Shown: positions 26,820 through 35,694, counted from the stretch's first letter. The stretch: 64,000 bases of DNA from Chloroflexota bacterium (GCA_011523545.1 WTGN01000022.1:1-64000); one strand, 5' to 3'. The notes: a model not told the origin generated them from the letters alone. Numbers and translations are program-made.

Positions 26820-27287
26820 TCATGTGGCGTCGGCCGGGTGATTGGGGCCGATCCAGGTGGTTTCCGATGTTTCGGCGGGTTCGATATCGAGGTTGACGAC
26901 GATGGCTTGCTGGTCGCTGCGGACGAGGATGCAGACGAGCGGTTCATTCGGGTCGGCGTTAATTTCCTGGTGGGGCACGAAGGGCGGGACGTAGATGAAG
27001 TCGCCGGCGTCGGCTTCGGCGACAAACTCCAGCTTATCGCCCCAGCGCATGCGGGCGCGTCCGCTGAGCACATAGATGACGCTTTCAAGCGCGCCATGAT
27101 GATGGGCGCCGGTTTTGGCGTCAGGCTCGATGTTGACGGTGCCGGCCCAGAGTTTCTCGGCGCCGGCTTTGGCGTAGTTGATGGCGGCGGCGCGGGTCAT
27201 GCCCGGGGTTTGCGGGGTGTTGCTGTCGAGCTCGCCGCTGCGCACGATGCGCACGCCGTTGTCGCGCCAGTTGGGGGTGGTGGTCAT
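26820..27287 (-). CDS. cupin domain protein
   Basis: A 155-residue single-domain cupin. Motif 1 is GAHHHGALESVIYVLSGRAR with candidate metal ligands His62, His64, Glu68; motif 2 is GDFIYVPPFVPHQEIN with His106. AGGAG lies eight bases before the ATG. Small cupins act as isomerases, dioxygenases or binding proteins; the role here is unknown. Neighbouring genes are sugar enzymes. Confidence 0.87.
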   Translation of the reverse strand: MTTTPNWRDNGVRIVRSGELDSNTPQTPGMTRAAAINYAKAGAEKLWAGTVNIEPDAKTGAHHHGALESVIYVLSGRARMRWGDKLEFVAEADAGDFIYVPPFVPHQEINADPNEPLVCILVRSDQQAIVVNLDIEPAETSETTWIGPNHPADAT

Positions 27288-27324
27288 GGGCTGTCTCCTT
27301 CTTTTGGGTGTATGCCATTATAGG

Positions 27325-27400
27325 CCTTCTTCGCCACAGAGGCACAGAGGCACAGAGATTTTTCAGCACCGAGGACGCCGCGGACACCGAGAACGTGGTC
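27325..27400. repeat. CACAGAGG direct repeat stretch
   Basis: TTCGCCACAGAGGCACAGAG followed by another GCACAGAG (27328-27358), then ACCGAGGACGCCGCGGACAC. A short direct repeat, related to the element near 9736. Confidence 0.5.
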
Positions 27401-27404
27401 GGGA

Positions 27405-28097
27405 TTAGCGACGCAGGTGTTGGACGCCAGCCACGCCAGCAACCACAACGTCTCTCGCCATGCCGATGAAGAGCCCGTGCTCGACGATGCCGGCGCGGGC
27501 TTCCAACTGGCGGGCCAGGGCGGCCGGGTCGGCGATGGGGCCGAAGTCGGCGTCAAGAATGAAGTTGCCCTGGTCGGTATGGAAGGGGGCGTCGCCGTCC
27601 ATGCGCAGCCTTGGCTTTGCGCCGAGGGATTGCAGGTGAGCCGCCTGGGATTCCCAAGCGAAGGGGACGACCTCGATCGGGATTGCCCAGGCTGTACCGA
27701 GTTGGTCGACGAGCTTGGAATCATCGACGACGATGACCAGGCGCTCGCTGGCTTGGGCGACGATCTTCTCGCGCAGATGGGCGCCGCCACCGCCTTTGAT
27801 GAGATTGAATGCGGGATCGACTTCATCGGCGCCGTCGATGGTGATATCGACGCGCGGACGCTCGGCGAGGGTCGTCAGCGGGATGCCGAGTTTGATGGCG
27901 GCCGCTTCGGTGGCGAGCGAGGTGGGCACGCCGACGATTGCGCTGAGCTCGCCGCGCTGTAGAGAAAGGGCGATGCGGCGGGTGGCGAAGATGGCGGTGC
28001 TGCCGCTGCCGAGGCCAACGGTCATGCCGGATTCGACGAAGCCGGCGGCGAATTCGCCAGCTTGCCGCTTGAGCGATTCGATGTTCATGCGGGGCAT
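27405..28097 (-). CDS. rpiA: ribose-5-phosphate isomerase A
   Basis: A 230-residue RpiA, interconverting ribose-5-phosphate and ribulose-5-phosphate in the pentose phosphate pathway. Signature blocks are GLGSGSTA (phosphate binding), DITIDGADEVDP and LIKGGGGAHLREKIVA with the catalytic Lys/Glu region, and VVDDSKLV. Two in-frame ATGs (28097 and 28088) are possible; neither has a good Shine-Dalgarno, and a TATCCT lies just upstream. It sits among sugar-catabolic genes and may process pentoses from the arabinose cluster. Confidence 0.93.
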   Translation of the reverse strand: MPRMNIESLKRQAGEFAAGFVESGMTVGLGSGSTAIFATRRIALSLQRGELSAIVGVPTSLATEAAAIKLGIPLTTLAERPRVDITIDGADEVDPAFNLIKGGGGAHLREKIVAQASERLVIVVDDSKLVDQLGTAWAIPIEVVPFAWESQAAHLQSLGAKPRLRMDGDAPFHTDQGNFILDADFGPIADPAALARQLEARAGIVEHGLFIGMARDVVVAGVAGVQHLRR

Positions 28098-28140
28098 TGT
28101 AGGATAAATGTTTTCTTTTTTCACCACCGAGGACTGAAAT

Positions 28141-28192
28141 CGAACCCCTCCCCCAAACCCCCTCCCCATAGCAATGGAGAGGGGGCTTTCGC
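28141..28192. repeat. family B hairpin repeat
   Basis: CCCCTCCCCATAGCAATGGA then GAGGGGGCTTTC, a strong C-rich/G-rich hairpin between divergent rpiA and the sugar isomerase. Confidence 0.75.
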
Positions 28193-28292
28193 AGCCTGGC
28201 AGGATGGAATGGTGGTGCAACGGGTTGCGGAATGGGTTATAGTTTGCGGATTGCTAGGCTGCGCGGCGGTTCTTACGAGGAAGGGAGTTCTG

Positions 28293-29150
28293 ATGTACAA
28301 GACATTAAGCCCGGGCGCGATCGGCATCCGCGGATTGTCATTGGCGGAGAGCCTCAATTTAGCGAAAGAGACCGGCTTTGCGGGTTTGGATTTCAGCATC
28401 GCCGAGGCGGCGGCTTTGGCGGAGGCGCGCGACGCCGGCTATGTGCGGGCGCTGTTTGAAGAGGCGGGCATCAAATATGGCGCCTGGGGTATGCCGGTGC
28501 GTTGGCAGCACCCGGACTGGCGAGATGATCTGGCGGCGCTGCCGGCCTATGCCGCGTTGGGCGCTGAAATTGGCGCGCTGCGCACATCGACCTGGTGCCC
28601 GCCGTCATCGAGCGAGCGCGCCTTTGACGAGAATTACGCCTGGCATTTGGAGCGATTCAAGGCGATTGCCGAGGTCTGCGCTGATCACGGGGTTCGCTTC
28701 GGCATCGAATTCATCGGTCCGCAGAGCTTGCGGCCGGCCGATCAGCACGATTTCATTTATGACATGGACGGCATGCTGGAGCTGGCGGCGGCTTGTGGCA
28801 CGGGCAATGTCGGCCTGCTGCTGGATGCCTGGCATTTGTATACATCGGGCGGCGCGGTCGCTGATATGGACAAGATCAGCAATGCCGATATCGTCAACGT
28901 GCATGTGAACGACGCGCCAACCGGGTTGTCCATGGCCGAATACAACGATCATGATCGGCGGCTGCCGACCGAGACCGGCGTGTTGCCGCTGGAAGGTTTC
29001 ATGAAAAAGCTGGCGGCGCTGAGTTATGATGGCCCGGTGACGCCGGAGCCCTTTAGCAAGCGGGTGAACGCGCTGGACGATCCGCGCGCGGCGGCCGAGC
29101 TGACCGCGGAATATATGGCGCGTTTGTGGGCGCTTGGCGGCTTGGCTTAG
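28293..29150 (+). CDS. sugar phosphate isomerase/epimerase (xylose isomerase-like TIM barrel)
   Basis: A 285-residue AP-endonuclease-2/xylose-isomerase-like TIM barrel. Characteristic text: ETGFAGLDFSIAEAAAL, VRFGIEFIGP with the metal Glu, GLLLDAWHLYTSGG with Asp and His, IVNVHVNDAP and the C-terminal DGPVTPEPF Glu. This pattern of Glu, Asp-x-x-His, His and Glu is the usual divalent-metal site. A GAGGAAGGGAG ribosome-binding site precedes ATG 28293. The substrate is not identifiable. It ends four bases from the convergent regulator gene. Confidence 0.87.
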   Translation: MYKTLSPGAIGIRGLSLAESLNLAKETGFAGLDFSIAEAAALAEARDAGYVRALFEEAGIKYGAWGMPVRWQHPDWRDDLAALPAYAALGAEIGALRTSTWCPPSSSERAFDENYAWHLERFKAIAEVCADHGVRFGIEFIGPQSLRPADQHDFIYDMDGMLELAAACGTGNVGLLLDAWHLYTSGGAVADMDKISNADIVNVHVNDAPTGLSMAEYNDHDRRLPTETGVLPLEGFMKKLAALSYDGPVTPEPFSKRVNALDDPRAAAELTAEYMARLWALGGLA

Positions 29151-29154
29151 GCAA

Positions 29155-30201
29155 TCAAGCGCGAAGGCCGACGCCGCAGGACTGCCGGATTACGAGCGAT
29201 GTGGGCGTCGTGATCTTCAAGTAGATTTCGGCCGGATTTTCGAGGCGTTTGACGAGACGCTCGGCGGCTAGTTCGCCGAGGAGTGCTTTGTGCGCGTGCA
29301 CGGTGGTCAGCGGCGGGAATGTGAATTCGGCATCGGGGATGTTGTCAAAGCCGGTGACGGCGATATCGTCGGGGATGCGGTAGCCGTTGCGCTGGAGCCA
29401 GGCCATGGCGCCGATCGCGAGACGGTCTGAGGCGCAAAGAATCGCGTCTGGTTTTTGCGCGCGTGACATCAGGATTTCGGCGCCGCGCTCACCGAGATCG
29501 GGTGTCCAGCCAGAGTGTCCCGGTTGCAGAATCTGGTGAATTGATTCATCGCGCTCCAGGCTATGGGCATCCAAGCCCTGACGAAAGCCGTCGTAGCGGA
29601 TATCGGCATAACCGGAGATGTATGCCAGACGGCGATATCCCAGCTGCGCCATGTGCCGGACCACCAGGCGCATGCCGCCCACGCCATCAAAGAGGACAAG
29701 GTCGTCTTCAATATCATGCTTGTCAGACATGGTGACGATGGGGGAGAATTGCTGCCGAAGGTAGTTGATGCTTTCGATATCGGCTGTGCCCAGCAAGATT
29801 AGACCATTGATTTCGAATGAATCGAGCAGGCGCGCAGCTTGCGCGGTCGTGCCGATTTCGTGCAAGGTCTTGACGAAGGCGATGTGGTAACCGAGGCGCT
29901 CCAGGGCGCGGTCGACGCCTTCGAGGACCATGTTGTAAAAGGGGTCGCGGTATTTGTCGATGCGAGATACGAGCAAGATGCCGACCTGGCCGAGCATAGC
30001 GGCGTTGGGGGCTTGGGGCCGATGGGCGCCACCGTACTGGCGCTGGATCAAGCCGGCTTCGGCCATAGCTTGAAAATCGCGGCGGATGGTGGTTTCCGAG
30101 ACATCGAACTGCCGGGCCAGGTCGCGCGTGGATAGCGGTTCATGCGGCGGCGCCTCCCGCGCCCGTTCCAGTATCTGCGTCTGCCGTTGCGCTTTTTTCA
30201 T
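29155..30201 (-). CDS. hybrid regulator: DeoR-type HTH plus LacI-type sugar-binding domain
   Basis: A 348-residue transcription factor. Residues 1-60 are a DeoR winged helix (STRDLARQFDVSETTIRRDF, then LIQRQYGGAH), while 71-348 is a LacI/periplasmic-binding-type sensor: GILLVSRIDKYRDPFYNMVL, GYRRLAYISG, PDAILCASDRLAIGAMAWL, and DDIAVTGFDNIPDAEFTFPPLTTV. DeoR proteins normally carry an isomerase-like sensor and LacI proteins a different HTH, so this is a domain swap. It is divergent from the GH4/importer/araDA cluster, with matching inverted sites in between, and very likely controls that cluster and itself in response to a sugar. Confidence 0.88.
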   Translation of the reverse strand: MKKAQRQTQILERAREAPPHEPLSTRDLARQFDVSETTIRRDFQAMAEAGLIQRQYGGAHRPQAPNAAMLGQVGILLVSRIDKYRDPFYNMVLEGVDRALERLGYHIAFVKTLHEIGTTAQAARLLDSFEINGLILLGTADIESINYLRQQFSPIVTMSDKHDIEDDLVLFDGVGGMRLVVRHMAQLGYRRLAYISGYADIRYDGFRQGLDAHSLERDESIHQILQPGHSGWTPDLGERGAEILMSRAQKPDAILCASDRLAIGAMAWLQRNGYRIPDDIAVTGFDNIPDAEFTFPPLTTVHAHKALLGELAAERLVKRLENPAEIYLKITTPTSLVIRQSCGVGLRA

Positions 30202-30226
30202 GAGGATTGAGATGCTCCAAAAGTAT

Positions 30227-30289
30227 TGCCAAGAAGATTCTTCAGCCTACAGCTTACACGATATGCGCGTTTTTTGCATGTTCTTGGCA
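30227..30289. promoter_or_regulatory. paired inverted operator half-sites
   Basis: TGCCAAGAA at 30227-30235 recurs as its exact complement TTCTTGGCA at 30281-30289. The first is about 26 bases upstream of the regulator start codon, the second ends eight bases before the -35 of the GH4 promoter. Likely sites for the adjacent regulator. Confidence 0.5.
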
Positions 30290-30297
30290 TGTATTGC

Positions 30298-30326
30298 TTG
30301 ACATTATGCATATATTTTGTTTAAAT
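30298..30326 (+). promoter_or_regulatory. sigma-70-type promoter of the GH4/importer cluster
   Basis: Consensus -35 TTGACA (30298-30303), 17-base spacer, -10 TTAAAT (30321-30326) in an AT-rich island. The leader of about 155 bases contains a hairpin TCGGCATA/TATGCTGA at 30431-30451; GAGGGAG precedes the ATG at 30491. Confidence 0.6.
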
Positions 30327-30490
30327 GTGCATCAACTAATGTTCGATTATTATAAACGGTCAGCGTAGATGCGTCTCTGTTCGCCGGTTCCCTTCGAATA
30401 CAGCGCAAGAAATCACCTCCCTTGTAAGTTTCGGCATATCACTTATGCTGATGCTTGGCCTTTCCAATATAGCTTGATTCGAGGGAGATC

Positions 30491-32002
30491 ATGCCACTGA
30501 AGATTGCCATGATCGGCGCGGGGTCAGTCGGCTTCACGCGTCGGCTGATGACCGATTTGCTGACGGTGCCGGAATTCGGCGACAGTCATTTTGCGCTGAT
30601 GGATATTTCGGCGCGTAACCTTAGCATGGTCGCGCAATTGTGCGAGCGCGATATCAAAGCCAATGGCTTGCCGGCGACGGTGACGTCGACGCAGGATCGG
30701 CGGGAAGCCATCGCCGACGCCGATTATGTGATTTGCATGATCCGGCAGGGCGGGCTGGAGGCTTTTGCGCTGGATATTGATATCCCGCTGAAGTATGCGA
30801 TTGACCAATGCGTTGGTGATACGATCTGCGCCGGCGGCATCATGTATGGGCAGCGGACGATCCCGGTCCTGCTGGATATATGCCGCGATATTCGCGCGGT
30901 CGCCAAGCCGGGCGCGCTCTTCCTCAATTATTCCAATCCGATGGCGATGAACACCTGGGCTTGCAACAAGTACGGCGGCGTGCAAACCATCGGCTTGTGC
31001 CACGGCGTGCAGCACGGGCATGCGCAAATCGCCGAATGCATTGAGCTTTGGGCGCGGCGCGAGGGCCTGATCGCTGAAGATGAACGGGTGACGCGCGACG
31101 ATGTCGATATCATCTGCGCCGGTATCAATCATCAAACCTGGTACGTGCAGGTTCAGTGGCTGGGCATGGATATGGCGCCGCGTTTGCTGGAGCTGTTCGA
31201 GGCGCATCCTGAATTTCGCGAAGAGGAGAAGGTGCGGATAGATGTGCTGCGGCGCTTCGGCTATTACTCGACCGAGTCGAATGGGCATTTGAGCGAGTAT
31301 GTGCCCTGGTACCGTAAGCGGCCGGCTGAAATCGGCGATTGGATCAGCTTGAATCGCTGGATCCTGGGCGAGACCGGCGGTTACCTGCGCGTCTGCACTG
31401 AGGGGCGCAATTGGTTCGAGACGGATTTTCCCAACTGGCTGGAAGAAGAGCCGCCCAAGATATCGGCGGCCGACCGCAGCCTGGAGCATGGCTCTTACAT
31501 AATCGAAGGGCTGGAGACCGGGCGTGTTTACCGCGGGCATTTTAATGTGCCGAACAAGGGATACATCACAAATCTGCCGGACGGCTGCGTCGTGGAGATC
31601 CCCGGTTATGTCGATGGGAACGGCATCAATATGCCGGTTGTGGGCGACCTGCCGCTGGCTTGCGCCGCCACTTGTTCAGCCAGCGTGCGCGTGCAGGAGA
31701 TGGCGATGGAAGCGGCTGTGCATGGCGATGTGACGCTCTTGAAGCAGGCCATGCTGCATGACCCGCTGGTGGGCGCCGTCTGCAACCCGGAAGAAGTGTG
31801 GCAGATGACCGACGAATTGCTGACAGCGCAGGCGGAATGGCTGCCGAATTATGCGCGCGCTGATATTGGAGCGGCGCGGGCGCGTTTGGCGGCGCATGAA
31901 GCGCATGGCACACGGGTGACGCTGAGCGCGTCGACCGGCGCAGCGCGATTGCACACGCGGACTGTGGCGGAGTTGGCGGCGGAGCGGGCGGACGCGCATT
32001 GA
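30491..32002 (+). CDS. glycoside hydrolase family 4 (alpha-galactosidase/glucuronidase-like)
   Basis: A 503-residue GH4 enzyme, an NAD+- and Mn2+-dependent glycosidase working by oxidation-elimination. N-terminal Rossmann text KIAMIGAGSVGFTRRL; NYSNPMAMNTWA (Asn149); metal ligands Cys170 in GLCHGVQHG and His in AGINHQTWYV. GH4 members split alpha-galactosides, alpha-glucosides or alpha-glucuronides/galacturonides; the CHGVQ text does not decide which. No signal peptide, so it acts on imported oligosaccharide. First gene after the regulated promoter and upstream of a complete Opp-type importer. Confidence 0.9.
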   Translation: MPLKIAMIGAGSVGFTRRLMTDLLTVPEFGDSHFALMDISARNLSMVAQLCERDIKANGLPATVTSTQDRREAIADADYVICMIRQGGLEAFALDIDIPLKYAIDQCVGDTICAGGIMYGQRTIPVLLDICRDIRAVAKPGALFLNYSNPMAMNTWACNKYGGVQTIGLCHGVQHGHAQIAECIELWARREGLIAEDERVTRDDVDIICAGINHQTWYVQVQWLGMDMAPRLLELFEAHPEFREEEKVRIDVLRRFGYYSTESNGHLSEYVPWYRKRPAEIGDWISLNRWILGETGGYLRVCTEGRNWFETDFPNWLEEEPPKISAADRSLEHGSYIIEGLETGRVYRGHFNVPNKGYITNLPDGCVVEIPGYVDGNGINMPVVGDLPLACAATCSASVRVQEMAMEAAVHGDVTLLKQAMLHDPLVGAVCNPEEVWQMTDELLTAQAEWLPNYARADIGAARARLAAHEAHGTRVTLSASTGAARLHTRTVAELAAERADAH

Positions 32003-32046
32003 GACCAGCAGGAACTCGCCAGCGCTCAACTACATTCGGCGAGCAG

Positions 32047-32074
32047 TTGTAGGGGCGATTCTGTGAATCGCCCG
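32047..32074. repeat. family A palindromic repeat
   Basis: TGTAGGGGCGATTCTGTGAA then TCGCCCGC, just before the truncated oppD 5' copy. Confidence 0.75.
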
Positions 32075-32089
32075 CGAGAAAGAAATATC

Positions 32090-32248
32090 ATGAACAATGC
32101 AAACGGCGCCGAGCCGATTTTAGAAGTCAAAAACCTTAAGACGAATTCGGTCTACCCCTCCCCCGGCCCCTCCCCGAGGCATCAGGGAGGGGAGCTTGAA
32201 GGGTGGAGCTCCGGCAAAAGCATGTATGGGCCATGCCAGCAAATGTGA
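32090..32248 (+). pseudogene. truncated duplicate of the oppD 5' end
   Basis: Bases 32090-32143 match the start of the oppD gene (32306-32359) at 51 of 54 positions by eye. The frame starts with the same MNxANGAEPILEVKNLK text, then runs into repeat-derived sequence and stops at 32248. It is a leftover of a partial duplication associated with repeat elements and probably encodes nothing useful, though it could be translated as a 52-residue peptide. Confidence 0.75.
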
Positions 32249-32297
32249 CGAATAGAATTGGGATGGGAAGCGGGCGACTCACAGAGTCGCCCCTGCA
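32153..32297. repeat. family B hairpin and inverted family A copy
   Basis: Family B at 32153-32201 (CCCCTCCCCGAGGCATCAGG then GAGGGGAGC) and a family A copy at 32272-32297 (GCGGGCGACTCACAGAGTCG then CCCCTGCA), both between the two oppD 5' copies. Confidence 0.75.
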
Positions 32298-32305
32298 AAC
32301 GACAT

Positions 32306-33343
32306 ATGAATGATGCAAACGGCGCCGAGCCGATTTTAGAAGTCAAAAACCTTAAAACGCATTTTTTCACCGACAAGGGTGTGGTGCAGGCGGTGAAAGG
32401 CGTCAGCTTTCAGTTGGCGAATGAGCAGACGCTGGGCATCGTCGGCGAGAGCGGCTGCGGCAAAAGCGTGACCGCCAGCTCGATCATGCAATTGATCAAG
32501 TCGCCACCGGGGGAGATTGTCGACGGCGAGATCATCTTCCGGCGGCAGAAGCGGCGCGCCGAAACGATAGATATCGCGCAGCTCGACCCCAAAGGCGTCG
32601 AAATGCGCAGCATACGCGGCGGCGAGATCTCGATGATCTTTCAGGAGCCGATGACTTCGCTGAATCCCTTGCATACCGTTGGCCGGCAAATTGCCGAGGT
32701 GGTGGAATTGCACCAGGGGCTCAGCCGCAAAGAGGCGATGAAAGTCGCGGTCGATATGCTGGATCGTGTGCGCATCGCCGACCCGGACGAGCGCGTGAAG
32801 CAGTATCCGCATCAGTTGAGCGGCGGGATGCGGCAGCGGGTGATGATCGCGCTGGCGCTATCCTGCAATCCGTCGATTCTGATCGCCGATGAGCCGACGA
32901 CGGCGCTGGACGTGACGATACAAGCGCAGATCATCGATTTGATGGAGAAGCTGCAGGAAGACTTCGGCTCGTCCATCGTCATCATCACCCATAATTTGGG
33001 CGTCGTATCGCAGATGGCCGATTATGTGGCGGTGATGTATTTCGGGCGCATCGTCGAATATGGCACGACGATTGATATCTTTCGCAATCCCCAGCATCCC
33101 TACACGATAGGTTTGTTGGAGTCGATTCCCGTATTGGGGCGGCGCAAGGAGATTCTGGTGCCCATCGAAGGCATCGTGCCGAATGCGACGGCGGATATCC
33201 CCGGCTGCGCTTTTGCCGACCGCTGCCCGCATGTGATGGCGAAATGCCACGCGCATCTGCCGCCGCCGACCATTGTTGATGGCGAGCATCAGGTGGCTTG
33301 CTGGCTGCATGAGGGCGCGCCCGCTCAAGAGGTGGTCGCCTAG
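32306..33343 (+). CDS. Opp/Dpp-type ABC transporter ATPase (OppD-like)
   Basis: A 345-residue ATPase of the peptide/opine/nickel family. Walker [10 protein letters not shown]-loop [12 protein letters not shown], signature [15 protein letters not shown], Walker [13 protein letters not shown], switch His in ITHN. The C-terminal cysteine-rich tail GCAFADRCPHVMAKC typical of OppD/OppF is present. ATG at 32306 starts the family text, but no Shine-Dalgarno precedes it, because the repeat-associated duplication replaced the upstream DNA. Such 'peptide' systems often import oligosaccharides when next to glycosidases, as here. Confidence 0.92.
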   Translation: MNDANGAEPILEVKNLKTHFFTDKGVVQAVKGVSFQLANEQTLGIVGESGCGKSVTASSIMQLIKSPPGEIVDGEIIFRRQKRRAETIDIAQLDPKGVEMRSIRGGEISMIFQEPMTSLNPLHTVGRQIAEVVELHQGLSRKEAMKVAVDMLDRVRIADPDERVKQYPHQLSGGMRQRVMIALALSCNPSILIADEPTTALDVTIQAQIIDLMEKLQEDFGSSIVIITHNLGVVSQMADYVAVMYFGRIVEYGTTIDIFRNPQHPYTIGLLESIPVLGRRKEILVPIEGIVPNATADIPGCAFADRCPHVMAKCHAHLPPPTIVDGEHQVACWLHEGAPAQEVVA

Positions 33344-33420
33344 GTATTGTGTGAATTAACCTGCCGGCGCAAGATGCTCTGGCGGGCTAATTTTTGTCAA
33401 TTTAATTCGGAGGAATAGCA

Positions 33421-35499
33421 ATGAAACTCCCTACTTGTCTACGCATCCTGCTGATGGCGGCAGTGATGCTCAGCCTGGTCGGCAGCGGCTTCGCCCAGAT
33501 GGACGAAGTGGCTGATCCGGAACCTTATCCCGAAGGCGTGCAATTGGGCGACAACCCGATTGTCAGGTTCAACCTGGATGAGATGTTGGTTTACAAGGCG
33601 CTGGATTCTTACAGCGAGCCGGCGTATATGACTGCCATGGTCGAAGCGGGCGAGTTGCCGCCGGTTGAGGAGCGCCTGCCGGAGAACCCGCAGGTCATCT
33701 TGAATTCGGGCATGTCGGTCGGCCCTGGCGTCTATGGCGGCGTCTGGCGTGACTTCTCTGCGGTTCCCACCGCCGGATGGAACCTCTGCGCCCGCCAAAC
33801 GCAAGGCTGGTTCGGCATCAACTACATCTATGGCGAGTCGCTGGTCAAGTCCGGCCCTATGTTCTTGCGCAAGGACAACCTGGAGCCGCTGCCGAATCTG
33901 GCGACCGACTGGGCCTGGAGCGACGATGGCACGCAGTTGGTGATGAATATCATCAAAGGCGCGAAGTGGTCTGATGGCCATCCCTTTGGCGTGCATGACA
34001 TTCTGTTCACCTGGAATCACATCATCCTGGATGAGAATGTGAATTCCTGGACGAACCGCTCAACCTGGCAGATTGATGGCGAGGACATGATCCTTGAGCA
34101 GACCGGCGACAACCAGATCACCTGGACCTTCCCGGTAGCCTATCCGGTGCAATGGCTGTTCAATATGGATTTCCTGGATTTCAATCTCTGTGCCGAGCAC
34201 GCCTACGCGCCCATGCACCCGGCCATCAACGCCGAGTCTGACTATGACACCTTCGAGACCTTCCAGGTGCAGGACGATTTGCCTGTTCCAACCATGGGTC
34301 CCTGGGTGGCTGTTGACTATCAGATTGACGAGTTCATGGTTCATCGCCGGAACCCCTACTACTGGAAGGTCGACGAGGCGGGCAACCAACTGCCCTACCT
34401 CGAAGAAGTCACTTTCGAGAAGGGGCCAAGCGGCATCGGTCGTACTCTGGGCACGCTGGCGGGCTCGATTGATCACACCAATCTTGAGAACCCGAGCACA
34501 TACGTAGAAGCGATAACGCGTTCGCAAGAAGATGACGCGCACTTCCGCATTGAGTGGGGTCCGGAGACTTTGTCCTTCAATATCGAGTTCAATCTGTCGT
34601 CTTCGCTTGGCGTACAGAATGAGCGCGATCAGGCGCTGCGCGATCTGTTCCGTGATCAGCGTTTCCGCCGCGCGGTACAGCACGCGGTTGATGGCGATGG
34701 CATCGGTCAAGCGGTAATCCGCGGTCCCTTCATGCGCGCCTTCGCCGGTGGCATCACGCCCGGTTCGCCCTACTTTGACATCGACAGCGTGGTCTATTAT
34801 CCCTATTCGCCTGATTCGGCGCGCGCCTTGTTGGCCGAGCTGGGCTTTGAGGATACCGATGGCGACGGCATCGTGAACTGGACTGATGGCGCCTTGGCCG
34901 GTGAGAACCTGGTGGTGGTGCTGAATACCAGCGTGGCCGCCGAAGCTACGGGCCAAATCGGCGATGCATTTGTGCTCTTGATGCAGGATGTCGGCGTGCA
35001 GGTCAACTTGCAGCCTTTGCAGGGTCCGGCCGCTGGCGATGCCATCACGACTGGCACCTGGGAAATGCGCGTTGACCGCGCCGGGCAGGAGTACACCACT
35101 TCGTTCACGCGCTGCCGGGATTTGGGTCCGGTCACGGATCTTTCGCCAGATTTCCACCGCGCCGATGGCGGCAGCCGCGACTTGCTGGACTTTGAGGTCG
35201 AGATCGTGGAGATCGTGAACGAATTCTGCCTCGAGCCGGATTTCGATGCGCGCAAGGAATTGATGTCTCGCTACATCACGCTCTTCACCGAGAACGTCTA
35301 CCACGTCGGCGGCATCATCGGGCGCTACGGTCTGGCGCTGGCGAAGCGCTTCAACAACATTCCGGTTGGCGCGCCGCCCTTCTTCTATCAGTGGACCTGG
35401 GGCAACGTGATTCCGGAAGCGGTTTGGGTGAACCCGGATGAGCAGATCGCCGAGATTTTCCCGGACACTTTGCCGGATTACGGCATGGACGATATGTAG
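33421..35499 (+). CDS. ABC transporter substrate-binding protein, family 5
   Basis: A 692-residue exported solute-binding protein of the peptide/nickel (SBP_bac_5) family. N-terminal signal peptide LRILLMAAVMLSLVGSGFAQ. Family text includes LATDWAWSDDGTQLVMNIIKGAKWSDGHPFGVHDILFTW, here seen as WSDGHPFGVHDILF, and RFRRAVQHAVDGDGIGQAV. The AGELPPVEERLP block after the signal peptide recurs in the second family-5 protein of this window. No lipobox. Strong GGAGGA precedes the ATG by seven bases. Probably binds an oligosaccharide processed by the GH4 enzyme (context inference). Confidence 0.92.
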   Translation: MKLPTCLRILLMAAVMLSLVGSGFAQMDEVADPEPYPEGVQLGDNPIVRFNLDEMLVYKALDSYSEPAYMTAMVEAGELPPVEERLPENPQVILNSGMSVGPGVYGGVWRDFSAVPTAGWNLCARQTQGWFGINYIYGESLVKSGPMFLRKDNLEPLPNLATDWAWSDDGTQLVMNIIKGAKWSDGHPFGVHDILFTWNHIILDENVNSWTNRSTWQIDGEDMILEQTGDNQITWTFPVAYPVQWLFNMDFLDFNLCAEHAYAPMHPAINAESDYDTFETFQVQDDLPVPTMGPWVAVDYQIDEFMVHRRNPYYWKVDEAGNQLPYLEEVTFEKGPSGIGRTLGTLAGSIDHTNLENPSTYVEAITRSQEDDAHFRIEWGPETLSFNIEFNLSSSLGVQNERDQALRDLFRDQRFRRAVQHAVDGDGIGQAVIRGPFMRAFAGGITPGSPYFDIDSVVYYPYSPDSARALLAELGFEDTDGDGIVNWTDGALAGENLVVVLNTSVAAEATGQIGDAFVLLMQDVGVQVNLQPLQGPAAGDAITTGTWEMRVDRAGQEYTTSFTRCRDLGPVTDLSPDFHRADGGSRDLLDFEVEIVEIVNEFCLEPDFDARKELMSRYITLFTENVYHVGGIIGRYGLALAKRFNNIPVGAPPFFYQWTWGNVIPEAVWVNPDEQIAEIFPDTLPDYGMDDM

Positions 35500-35557
35500 C
35501 TGGCAGCAAGTAGCAGATAACCGGTGGGTAGTAGGCTAAACGGTTTCGCAAATGGCC

Positions 35558-35600
35558 TACCCCACCCCCGGCCCCTCCCCATCGCAATGGGGAGGGGTGG
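35558..35600. repeat. family B perfect hairpin
   Basis: CCCCTCCCCAT (35572-35582), loop CGCA, ATGGGGAGGGG (35587-35597): an 11-base perfect stem after the binding-protein gene. It may stabilise the upstream transcript or slow polymerase, giving more binding protein than permease; no clear U-tract. Confidence 0.75.
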
Positions 35601-35664
35601 CTTTCTTGGCGGGCAAGGGCAAAGCGGGCAACTCGTCAGGCACAAAATTCGCCAGTCTGTCGCT

Positions 35665-35694
35665 TTGCGTCTTTCGGCCAAGTTGAATTATACT
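35665..35694 (+). promoter_or_regulatory. putative internal promoter before dppB
   Basis: TTGCGT (35665-35670), 18-base spacer, TATACT (35689-35694), about 50 bases before the permease ATG. Confidence 0.4.

Noticed and set aside
24182..27097. A single 971-codon reading frame on the minus strand
   Set aside because: Only the last 391 codons (from ATG 25357) match a family; the rest is antisense to the dehydrogenase at 25703-26728 and the cupin region, with low-complexity translation.
34060..35304. A 414-codon minus-strand frame
   Set aside because: Antisense to the family-5 binding protein; produced by codon bias in GC-rich DNA.
35558..35600. Rho-independent terminator after the family-5 binding protein
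   Set aside because: The 11-base hairpin is strong but is not followed by a U-tract and belongs to the dispersed family B; kept as a repeat.
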